Made by a program: the position numbers and the translations under genes. Below are positions 7,458-14,130 of a stretch of 37,585 nt of DNA, in pieces. Under the pieces are notes generated by a model. The model was not told the origin of the DNA, ran no database searches, and worked only from the letters and a program-made list of their open reading frames with translations. Source of the DNA: Pirellulales bacterium. Its GTDB lineage: Bacteria > Planctomycetota > Planctomycetia > Pirellulales > JAICIG01. Position 1 is the stretch's first letter; every line of letters begins with the position of its first letter. The stretch is taken from contig DATLUO010000100.1 of NCBI GenBank assembly GCA_035533075.1, positions 1 to 37,585 of the forward strand, written 5' to 3'.

Positions 7458-8801
7458 ATGTACCGCTCCAAGTTTCTGCAGACGCTCCGCCTGGGCGTCA
7501 AAAGCCTGCTGTTGCACAAGCTCCGCTCGGTGCTGGCCGTGCTGGGCATCATGATCGGCGTCACCGCCGTCATCTGGCTGGTGGCCATGGGCGAGGGCGT
7601 CAGCTATCAGGCCCAACAGCAGATCAAGGACCTGGGCGCCGACAACATCATCATTCGCAGCATCAAGCCCGCCGGGCAATCGACCGGGGCGACCTCCAGC
7701 TTTTTCGTCAGCTATGGCCTGCTGCGCGACGATTTCAAGCGGATCGCCACGACGATTCCCACTGTCAAGCGGGCCACGCCGCTGCGCGAGCTTTCCAAGG
7801 AAGCACGCTACATCGAGCATACCTGCGAGATCCGGCTGGTAGGATGCACGCCCGCCTACTTGGCCATGAACAATCTGAAGATCGCGCGGGGGCGGTTCTT
7901 GACCGACGGCGATCTCAAGCACGTAGACAACGTCTGCGTGTTGGCCCATGAGACGGCGGAGCAGCTTTTCCCTTATGCGAATCCGATCAACAAAGCGGTG
8001 CAGATCGACAAGGACTTTTACAAAGTCGTCGGCGTGACTCGCGAGCGGGCCGCGTCGGGCAACATCGGCGGCAGCTTTACCGGCCAAGACTACAACAAGG
8101 ACGTTTACATCCCCCTGGAGACGCTGCGGCATCGCATCGGCGATCAGGTGCTGACCAGCAAGGCCGGCAGCCGCGAAGGCGAAATCGTCCAGCTCAGCCA
8201 GTTGACCGTCACGGTCAGCGACATTTCGCAGGTCGAGGAAACGGCCGCGGTCATCAAAATATTGCTCGACAAGTTCCACAAGCTGGAAGACTATTCGATC
8301 ATCGTGCCCAAGGAGCTGCTCAAGCAGGCCGAAATTTTGCAGATGATGTTTCGTGTGCTCTCCGTGCTGGTGGCGGGCATCTCGCTGCTGGTCGGCGGCA
8401 TCGGCATCATGAACATCATGCTGGCGACGGTGACCGAGCGGACCCGCGAGATCGGCATTCGCCGCGCCTTGGGGGCCAAGCGCCGGGACATTATTCAGCA
8501 GTTTCTTTCGGAGACGATCGTACTGTCCGCCACGGGGGGGCTGTGCGGCGTGGCGCTCGGCTATCTTTGCCGCTATCCCTCTGGGGGTGTGGTTGGCGCG
8601 GCACGCTGGTTTATGCAACAGTTCTTTCCGCATTGGATGAAGGATCTGCCCGACGTCATCCAGACCTTGCAGCCGGTGATTGCCAACTGGTCGGTCGCGG
8701 TGGCGTTCATTATCTCCGTCGTGGTGGGCGTCGTGTTCGGCATCTATCCGGCCCAGCGTGCGGCCATGATGGACCCCATCGAAGCCCTGCGGCACGAGTA
8801 G
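7458..8801 (+). CDS. MacB/FtsX-family ABC transporter permease
   Basis: 447 residues. An N-terminal membrane segment (LRSVLAVLGIMIGVTAVIWL) is followed by a periplasmic MacB_PCD domain. Three C-terminal membrane segments of the FtsX fold come next, with the family signature GIGIMNIMLATVTERTREIG and RRALGAKRRDI. It ends in the usual ...DPIEALRHE. It begins 3 bp after the adaptor stop. MacB itself carries an N-terminal ATPase domain; this protein does not, and no ATPase gene follows. The next gene is convergent and starts elsewhere, so the nucleotide-binding subunit must be encoded outside the window. Substrate unknown: macrolide, lipid and peptide exporters share this architecture. Confidence 0.9.
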   Translation: MYRSKFLQTLRLGVKSLLLHKLRSVLAVLGIMIGVTAVIWLVAMGEGVSYQAQQQIKDLGADNIIIRSIKPAGQSTGATSSFFVSYGLLRDDFKRIATTIPTVKRATPLRELSKEARYIEHTCEIRLVGCTPAYLAMNNLKIARGRFLTDGDLKHVDNVCVLAHETAEQLFPYANPINKAVQIDKDFYKVVGVTRERAASGNIGGSFTGQDYNKDVYIPLETLRHRIGDQVLTSKAGSREGEIVQLSQLTVTVSDISQVEETAAVIKILLDKFHKLEDYSIIVPKELLKQAEILQMMFRVLSVLVAGISLLVGGIGIMNIMLATVTERTREIGIRRALGAKRRDIIQQFLSETIVLSATGGLCGVALGYLCRYPSGGVVGAARWFMQQFFPHWMKDLPDVIQTLQPVIANWSVAVAFIISVVVGVVFGIYPAQRAAMMDPIEALRHE

Positions 8802-9035
8802 CGGGCGGCCAGGGCCGAAAACAACCAGTCGCGCCGGCGCCGCACCTTGAGATCGTGTTTTGCCGCGATCATGGCTCAGCTCCTTTCCGCACTTTCAGTA
8901 TCGGCGGGTGAAACGTTGATGAACCAAGGCGCGGCCTGCCCGGCGACCTGCCGCAGCCGGGCATGCGCCTTGCGCACGCGGCCATAAATGAACGACAGGT
9001 GCGAATTGGCCGTAGTGACCCTTACCCGATGGCGT

Positions 9036-9632
9036 TCACTCCGCTTTATCTTCTTCCGGCTCAGCGCTGAATTCCACCGCCTCGTAGATCTCGGCCATCG
9101 GCAAGTCGCTCTCGATTTCCGGAAGCGGCAGCACCACATCCAGTCCTTGGTATACTTCACGGACGAAGCCATGTTCGGTCCGGCGAAAGATGACGACCGC
9201 CGGCGAGTCTTGCTCGATCAGCAGGTAAACTCCCAGCGAAGGGACCGTCAGGTAAGCCTCTTTCTTCTCGCCTTCGTCAATGCGGCGAGTGCGGCGTGAG
9301 AGGACTTCCGCCAGGACGACCGGTTCGTCCTGAAAGGATGCCGTCTGCGGATTCGGCCGGCAAATCACCGACGCGTCTGGATAGTAAAAGCGCACCTGAG
9401 TGGGCAGACGGACGCGGATCTTGGTGTCCGAGTTGAATGGACGGCAGTTACGGCCGCGCAGGCGGCTGCCGAGAGCGACCAGCGTGTTTGTGGCAATGAT
9501 GTTGTGCGCGTTGCGCGCCCCGGCCATCGCGTAAACCACGCCACCCAGGTACTCATGCTTGACCGTCGAGATCAACTCGCCGGCCAGGTAATCGTCAACG
9601 GAAACGAGATTGAGTTTCTTGGCAGTGCTCAC
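9036..9632 (-). CDS. Uma2 family PD-(D/E)XK endonuclease-like protein
   Basis: 198 residues starting at GTG 9632 (VSTAKKLNLVSVDDYLAGEL). The frame stays open further upstream, but that extension has no family similarity, and GGAGG lies 13 nt before the GTG. Uma2 features are present: HEYLGG with the early His/Glu, the catalytic Asp in YYPDASVI, then AEVLSRRTRRIDEGEKKEAY carrying the Glu and Lys of the PD-(D/E)XK site, and a C-terminal 'YLLIEQD' strand. The family is multicopy in planctomycetes and cyanobacteria with no firm biological role. The gene is convergent with the permease (234-bp gap, nothing recognisable inside) and follows the ceramidase-like gene on the same strand. Confidence 0.85.
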   Translation of the reverse strand: MSTAKKLNLVSVDDYLAGELISTVKHEYLGGVVYAMAGARNAHNIIATNTLVALGSRLRGRNCRPFNSDTKIRVRLPTQVRFYYPDASVICRPNPQTASFQDEPVVLAEVLSRRTRRIDEGEKKEAYLTVPSLGVYLLIEQDSPAVVIFRRTEHGFVREVYQGLDVVLPLPEIESDLPMAEIYEAVEFSAEPEEDKAE

Positions 9633-9709
9633 GTTTTTGAGTCTACCTCCGATAGGGTCGCACGCCAAGCGACACGAAAAATCTCGCCGCCCCTCGCCGG
9701 CGCGGCGTG

Positions 9710-11095
9710 TTAAGGTAACGCCTTCCGACCGGCTTGTTGGGCGAGTTGACGCACGTAGGATACCACCACGTCTTGCGCCGCGGGCGCGAAATAACCACTG
9801 CCGCCCGCAGTGATGCCGCGCGTTTCGTATCCGCCCTCTTCCAGCACCCGCGCCGAAGGGAGATAGCCGAAAACGTCGTTGGAATAGGCGATCACCCAAA
9901 GCTGGTTTGGCCCCAGGGCTTTTTCCAGCATCAGCAGGTAGTCGATCACCACTTCGCCCGGCAAAGCCACCAAGGTCAGGTCGTCGCCAAACTGCCAAAC
10001 CGTGAAGGGGCAAGTGTACTCGCTGGGCGGCGTCTCACCCTTGTTTAACATGGCCAGCAGGCCCTGGGCGCCGGCCGGATGGTAACGCGTCTTGCCCGCG
10101 GCGCGCCGTTGAAGCTCGTCGCGAGGCGGCAACGGCTCCAGGGGCAGCGCCGCCTGGCCGAACGCGATGCGCAGTGGACCGCGGACCGGACGCAGCGTCG
10201 TGTCGAGCACGCGGCAGACATCGTTGCCAAGCGTCGCGCCGTGCTGGCGCGCCAACGCGATCGTGCCGCGTGGATAAGGGTTCGAATCGCCGGCGCAGCC
10301 GAGCATGAACATGGCCGTCACGCCGGGCAACTTTTCTTCAACCTGCTGCTGGGCGAAGCCCGCGTAGTCGCCGCAGAGCCGGAAGTTGTCGCCACCGAGC
10401 GTGGTATTGTGCGTGCCCGCCCCGAACAGCACCGACTGGAGCGATCCGTCGTTGGAATCGACTCGCAATACCGGCACGCTACGGTCGGCCGGCCCGCGCG
10501 CGTTGACGCCCAGAATAACGCCCGTCGGTCGGAACTCGCGGCGATTCATGGGAAAATCGACGACGCCTTGACCGGCCGAGAGCCGTGCGGGCCGCATACG
10601 TGCCAGCGCCTGCACAACGACATCGACCACATGATCTTGCAGCTTGCGCGTGTACTCGACGGTGCGCAGCGATTCGGCGTCATCGCTCTTGGGCGTGATG
10701 GCGAGCGCCGGCCCGGCGTGGGAGTGCGACGAATTGAGCAGGATCTGCTCGCGCTTGAGTCCCATCTTCTCACTTAGGCGAGCGCAGATTCCTTCGGCCA
10801 CCGCGGCCCGGAAGCCGATCAAGTCCGACGTGACCAGCACGGCCCGGTGACCTTCGGCATCTTCCAACGCCATCGCCTTGGCGAAGATGTCGGCCTCGAC
10901 CTGCTCGAACGGCTTCGTGCGGGCGGCATAGCCGGCCATCGGCACTGGCCGATCGGGTGTGAGCTTGACGGAAGCCACGCCCACTTTCCACTCCGCCTCG
11001 GCGGCGTAAGCCTGGCCGCAGAACTGCCAGGTTAGGCTGACGATGGCGGAAAGGCCGCAGGTTCGCAGAAGGAAGAGAGGGTTCATACGGACCAT
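9710..11095 (-). CDS. Secreted neutral/alkaline ceramidase-like hydrolase
   Basis: 461 residues with a signal peptide (about residues 1-31, ending QAYAAEAEW). The mature protein opens with KVGVASVKLTPDRPVPMAGY, as in the N-terminal domain of neutral/alkaline non-lysosomal ceramidases. It continues with NSSHSHAGPALA and GAGTHNTTLGGDNFRLCGDY, which supply the His and Asp/Gly residues around the zinc site of that family. Planctomycetes carry many such secreted versions, and actual substrates may be other amides or esters. ATG 11095 and ATG 11086 are both possible starts; neither has a clear ribosome site. It lies 65 bp downstream of the truncated DoxX gene on the same strand. Confidence 0.85.
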   Translation of the reverse strand: MVRMNPLFLLRTCGLSAIVSLTWQFCGQAYAAEAEWKVGVASVKLTPDRPVPMAGYAARTKPFEQVEADIFAKAMALEDAEGHRAVLVTSDLIGFRAAVAEGICARLSEKMGLKREQILLNSSHSHAGPALAITPKSDDAESLRTVEYTRKLQDHVVDVVVQALARMRPARLSAGQGVVDFPMNRREFRPTGVILGVNARGPADRSVPVLRVDSNDGSLQSVLFGAGTHNTTLGGDNFRLCGDYAGFAQQQVEEKLPGVTAMFMLGCAGDSNPYPRGTIALARQHGATLGNDVCRVLDTTLRPVRGPLRIAFGQAALPLEPLPPRDELQRRAAGKTRYHPAGAQGLLAMLNKGETPPSEYTCPFTVWQFGDDLTLVALPGEVVIDYLLMLEKALGPNQLWVIAYSNDVFGYLPSARVLEEGGYETRGITAGGSGYFAPAAQDVVVSYVRQLAQQAGRKALP

Positions 11096-11160
11096 TCTAG
11101 CCTAGGCCGCGGCTGACATAAGAGCTCGCCTCGAACGTCGCTCGTCTCCTTTATGCCGGT

Positions 11161-11373
11161 TTACAGGAAAGTGCAGGCCAGCGAGACGACGCCCAGCGGA
11201 ATAATCACGCTTTCGGGATAGCCCAGTTCCACCGTGTGCGTCACCACGAAGTCCGGCTTCGCCAGCTTCATGGCGCCGTCCATGATCATGAACAGCGCGG
11301 GCAGCGCGCTCATGACGCGGCCGGTCCAGAGTCGGCCTTTGGAGATCGATGCTGGTGGTGTTTCTGATTGCAT
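11161..11373 (-). pseudogene. DoxX-like membrane protein gene, truncated at the 3' end
   Basis: The 70-residue frame begins MQSETPPASISKGRLWTGRV and contains ALFMIMDGAMKLAKPDFVV then VELGYPESVIIPLGVVSLAC, a good match to the first half of DoxX-like (DoxX_2) proteins, which are normally about 120-135 residues with four membrane helices. It stops at TAA 11161-11163 right after the second helix. None of the three frames below the stop continues the family, so the 3' half has been deleted rather than frameshifted. AGAGGA lies upstream of the ATG. DoxX genes often accompany YCII/DGPF and VOC genes at ECF42-type loci, as here. Confidence 0.7.
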
Positions 11374-11398
11374 TGAAGGGTTCCTCTGTATTGTGGCT

Positions 11399-11418
11399 GT
11401 CTGGCTACAAAGCCAGAC
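11399..11418. repeat. Compact hairpin (8-bp stem, ACAA loop)
   Basis: GTCTGGCT-ACAA-AGCCAGAC forms a perfect 8-bp stem with a 4-nt loop. It lies immediately after the stop of the YCII/DGPF remnant and before the truncated DoxX gene. There is no U-tract. Its architecture matches hairpins at 24619-24638 and 29763-29782. Confidence 0.8.
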
Positions 11419-11520
11419 CTACGGCTGTTCGGGCAATCCCGGTATTTCCAGAATGGGGCGGATTTCGATCGTGCCCACGGTCGCCACGGGAATCCGCTCC
11501 GCGATGCCGATGTATTTCAT
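11419..11520 (-). pseudogene. DGPF/YCII-family gene with a large internal deletion
   Basis: The 33-residue frame reads MKYIGIAERIPVATVGTIEI then RPILEIPGLPEQP. 'MKY' is a common start for YCII/DGPF proteins (normally about 110-140 residues), and 'A.RIP.A..GTIEIRPI.E' matches their C-terminal end. Nearly everything between has gone, without loss of frame. A strong ribosome site, GGAGGT, lies at 11526-11531, and an ECF42-type promoter at 11540-11566 reads into it, so the expression signals survive. DGPF proteins are the standard partners of ECF42 sigma factors. The stop TAG abuts the hairpin at 11399-11418. The alternative, a genuine short peptide, cannot be excluded. Confidence 0.6.
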
Positions 11521-11539
11521 AATGTACCTCCAGCACTAA

Positions 11540-11566
11540 GTCGAACGATGCCTGTCCGGATCGACA
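11540..11566 (-). promoter_or_regulatory. ECF42-type promoter upstream of the YCII/DGPF remnant
   Basis: On the minus strand: TGTCGA at 11566-11561, a 17-bp spacer, then CGAC at 11543-11540, within GTTCGACT. This is the same motif, spacing and extended -10 as at 12913-12939. The ATG is 20 bp past the -10 element. It agrees with the ECF42 target motif as I recall it (TGTCGA and CG[A/T]C). Confidence 0.75.
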
Positions 11567-11591
11567 AGGCGGCCAAAAAAATGTTTACAAT
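11561..11591 (+). promoter_or_regulatory. Possible housekeeping promoter for the ECF42 sigma gene
   Basis: TCGACA (11561-11566) and TACAAT (11586-11591) each differ by one base from the sigma-70 consensus, with a 19-bp spacer, slightly long. The -10-like box ends 5 bp before ATG 11597, and no Shine-Dalgarno sequence precedes that ATG, so the transcript would be leaderless. TCGACA is the complement of the -35 box of the divergent ECF42 promoter, so the two polymerase forms could compete for the same hexamer. Confidence 0.3.
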
Positions 11592-11596
11592 ACGGC

Positions 11597-12847
11597 ATGC
11601 TTTCCAACGCCGACGCCGCCGTCGATGAGGTCTACCGCTCCGACTGGGGCCGGATCATGGCCACTTTGATCCGGCTCGTCGGCGACTTCGACGTGGCCGA
11701 AGAGGCGGCCCAGGAAGCCTTTGCGGCCGCCGTCGACCAATGGCGAGCGTCGGGCGTACCCAGTTCGCCGCGCACCTGGATCATACAAACCGCCAAGCAC
11801 AAAGCAATCGACCGCCTGCGGCGACGCGCGCGGCTGACGGAGAAGCTTCAGTCGCTCGCCGAATCGGGCCAAATTCGGACCGTTGAAATGCCCCGCGACG
11901 ACGCGGGCGACATCCCCGACGACCGCCTGCGGCTGATCTTCACCTGCTGTCACCCGGCCCTGGCCAGCGAGGCGCAGGTGGCGCTGACGCTTCGCACCTT
12001 GGGCGGCCTGGAGACCGACGAAATCGCCAGGGCGTTTCTCGTGCCCACGGCGACGATGGCCCAGCGGTTGGTGCGGGCAAAACGCAAAATCCGCGACGCC
12101 GGCATCCCCTATGTGGTGCCCGGCACCAATGAGATGCCGGCACGACTCGATGCGGTGCTGACGGTGATCTACCTGATTTTCAACGAGGGCTATCTGGCCA
12201 CGCGCGGCGAGTTGCTCATCAGGACCGATCTATCGGCCGAGGCGATTCGGCTCGCGCGAATCGTGAGATTATTGACGGCTCCTACGCCGCCGGCGGAAGC
12301 GACGGCGCTGCTGGCACTCATGCTCTTACAGGATTCGCGCCGTGAAGCTCGGCTTGATTCGGCCGGCGACCTGGTGGTTCTGGAGGAGCAGGACCGCCGT
12401 TTATGGAACAAGCCGCAGATTGCCGAAGCCCTGCCGCTGGTCGATGAGGCGTTGCGCGGCGGCCCCGGCCCTTATGCTTTGCAGGCGGCCATTGCCGCTC
12501 TTCACTGCCAGGCGGAGCACGCCGAACAGACCGACTGGCCCCAGATCCTTCAGCTCTACAACCTGCTGGCGCGCGTGCAGCCGTCGCCGATCGTCTCGCT
12601 GAACCGAGCGGTGGCGGTGGCGATGGTCGAGGGGCCGCGGCCGGCCCTGAGTCTCATCGATGAACTTTCCACCAGCGGCGACCTTGACGGCTACCACTTG
12701 TTGCACGCCGCCCGTGCCGACCTGTTGCGGCGGCTAGGCCGGTCAGGTGAAGCGGTGGCCAGCTACACGCGAGCGCTCGAGCTTGTCACCAACGAGAGCG
12801 AGCGGCGTTATCTCCAGCGCCGGTTGCGCGAGGTGCAAAGCCTCTAA
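11597..12847 (+). CDS. ECF42-group RNA polymerase sigma factor with C-terminal TPR-like extension
   Basis: 416 residues, about twice a normal ECF sigma factor. Region 2 covers about residues 8-75 ([20 protein letters not shown] ... [20 protein letters not shown]) and region 4 about 110-165 ([20 protein letters not shown] ... [12 protein letters not shown]). The remaining 250 residues form the ECF42 extension: [16 protein letters not shown] and [12 protein letters not shown], then helical TPR-like repeats to the end ([20 protein letters not shown]). In this group the extension is reported to be needed for activity and there is no classical anti-sigma factor. Nearby partners are typical: a DGPF/YCII remnant and DoxX gene divergent, and a VOC gene downstream. 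Two matching promoters flank the gene. Confidence 0.92.
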   Translation: MLSNADAAVDEVYRSDWGRIMATLIRLVGDFDVAEEAAQEAFAAAVDQWRASGVPSSPRTWIIQTAKHKAIDRLRRRARLTEKLQSLAESGQIRTVEMPRDDAGDIPDDRLRLIFTCCHPALASEAQVALTLRTLGGLETDEIARAFLVPTATMAQRLVRAKRKIRDAGIPYVVPGTNEMPARLDAVLTVIYLIFNEGYLATRGELLIRTDLSAEAIRLARIVRLLTAPTPPAEATALLALMLLQDSRREARLDSAGDLVVLEEQDRRLWNKPQIAEALPLVDEALRGGPGPYALQAAIAALHCQAEHAEQTDWPQILQLYNLLARVQPSPIVSLNRAVAVAMVEGPRPALSLIDELSTSGDLDGYHLLHAARADLLRRLGRSGEAVASYTRALELVTNESERRYLQRRLREVQSL

Positions 12848-12912
12848 AAAAAGCGACAGGGGCTTGTCGATCTGACGGTTCTCCGATCCAGCGGCAAAAA
12901 ATAGCGTGCCGC

Positions 12913-12939
12913 TGTCGATTTGCCCGGTCCCCGTTCGAC
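12913..12939 (+). promoter_or_regulatory. ECF42-type promoter upstream of the VOC gene
   Basis: TGTCGA at 12913-12918, a 17-bp spacer, then CGAC at 12936-12939, within GTTCGACT. Motif, spacing and extended -10 are the same as in the promoter facing the YCII/DGPF remnant (11540-11566, minus). The VOC start codon lies 85 bp downstream, giving a leader of roughly 75 nt. Confidence 0.75.
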
Positions 12940-13024
12940 TAATACGCAGAATCGACGTTCGGCGGCAGAAGCGTTGTTCGGGACAGCACCATTCGTTGTA
13001 ACCCATTTTTAAACAGGAGACGTG

Positions 13025-13447
13025 ATGAAAGTCCTAGCCTACCTCAATTTCGACGGCCGTTGTGAAGAAGCGATCGACTTTTACCGCCGCACGCTCGGCG
13101 CCGAAGTGGAAATGCTGATGCGCTTCAAAGACAGCCCAGAGCCTTGCGCGGAAGGCATGCTCCCGCCGGGCAGTGAGAACAAAGTCATGCACGCCAGCTT
13201 CCGCATCGGCGAGACGATGATGATGGCTTCCGACTGCCACAGCGCCGGCAAGGCGAGCTTCCAGGGCATTTCGCTGGCCATCAACCCGCCGGACGAAGCC
13301 AAGGCCAAGCAGCTTTTCGATGCCCTGGCCGATGGCGGAAAGGTGCAAGCGCCGTTGAGCAAGACCTTTTTCTCACCGGCGTTCGGCGTCCTTTCCGACC
13401 GCTTCGGCGTCTCGTGGATGATCCACGTCGAAGGCGAAAAGAAATAA
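13025..13447 (+). CDS. VOC/PhnB-like protein (glyoxalase/bleomycin-resistance fold)
   Basis: 140 residues from ATG 13025, with AGGAG at 13015-13019; a GTG in frame at 13022 is the less likely start. The sequence MKVLAYLNFDGRCEEAIDFY ... MLPPGSENKVMHASFRIGET followed by MMMASD is typical of PhnB-like VOC proteins, which pair two beta-alpha-beta-beta-beta units. The later part (FSPAFGVLSDRFGVSWMIHV) is the family's usual ending. PhnB-type proteins often lack a demonstrated enzyme activity and commonly accompany ECF42 and ECF41 sigma genes. The promoter at 12913-12939 places it under the upstream sigma factor. A hairpin at 13500-13532 follows. Confidence 0.9.
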   Translation: MKVLAYLNFDGRCEEAIDFYRRTLGAEVEMLMRFKDSPEPCAEGMLPPGSENKVMHASFRIGETMMMASDCHSAGKASFQGISLAINPPDEAKAKQLFDALADGGKVQAPLSKTFFSPAFGVLSDRFGVSWMIHVEGEKK

Positions 13448-13499
13448 CGGGCACCGCCTGGCGAGGGCGGACCTGGACTACGTTTGTTCCTACGCGATT

Positions 13500-13532
13500 G
13501 TGCGGCAGCTCGACTTGCTCGGGCTGCCGCAC
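13500..13532 (+). terminator. Possible terminator hairpin after the VOC gene
   Basis: GTGCGGCAGC (13500-13509) pairs perfectly with GCTGCCGCAC (13523-13532) across a 13-nt loop, 52 bp after the VOC stop codon. It is G/C-rich but has no following T-run, so intrinsic termination would be weak. Confidence 0.4.
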
Positions 13533-13779
13533 CCTTCGCTCGCGCTCATTCTGAAAGAGTAACCAGCAAAGAACAACTCATCCGGTGGCAGCAGGACGCC
13601 CTGCTGGCCGTTATCCCAGAATACTCGAGCCAAGCCTCGCTCAGGAGCCGCCGATTCGCCCGCGCAAGCTTCGTTTGTGCCGAAGGGCGATGCGTCCAGC
13701 CGGCGAGTTTATCGCAAACGAATCGCCGTCATTACTCGTGACGCGAGGTTCCCCCCAGCATCCGGCGTAGCGGCGAGAT

Positions 13780-13944
13780 AGTTTAGCCGTGGGCGCAAGC
13801 GGCGCAAGCCCACGGTACCGATGCGGTAGATTAGGCAAGCCGCGTAGCGGCGACAGAGGTGTCGCACCACGCGCTCTGTCGCCGCTACGCGGCTGCGCGG
13901 ATCGATGGCGCCCTCTTCCGTGGGCTCGCGCCCACGGCTAAACT
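13780..13944. repeat. Nested palindromic element
   Basis: Outer arms of 17 bp (13780-13796 and 13928-13944) are perfect inverted repeats containing TTTAGCCGTGGGC. Inner arms of 21 bp (13838-13858 and 13874-13894) are also perfect, with a 15-nt loop. Each outer arm can instead fold locally: CCGTGGGC 13787-13794 with GCCCACGG 13808-13815, and 13918-13925 with 13930-13937. There is no ORF, and no target duplication is obvious. Confidence 0.85.
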
Positions 13945-14130
13945 CTACCGTCCCTACGGGACTGGGAACGCAACGGCCGCGACGCGGCGTCGGACTCGTG
14001 TAGAACAACGTGGGCTGGTGCTCACGGCTAAACTCCTGTCCGGCTCCGCGGCGAAGTGTCACCGTTTGCGCTACGCTGAACAAAAACGGTACTACAGCCG
14101 CGAGTCCCGCAATGCGGCTCCGGCCGCCTG

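Larger units (their letters stand above)
13448..14130. other. Gene-free region rich in palindromes
   Basis: 683 bp without a supportable gene; the short open frames here have no family features or ribosome sites. It contains a hairpin just after the VOC gene (13500-13532) and a nested palindrome (13780-13944). Further in, near 14040, there is a partial copy of the CACGGCTAAACT end of that palindrome. Confidence 0.7.

Noticed and set aside
5820..8795. 991-codon open frame on the minus strand opposite the adaptor and permease genes
   Set aside because: It is antisense to two well-recognised genes. Its His/Arg/Gln/Val-rich composition is typical of the complement of GC-rich coding DNA, and it has no family motif.
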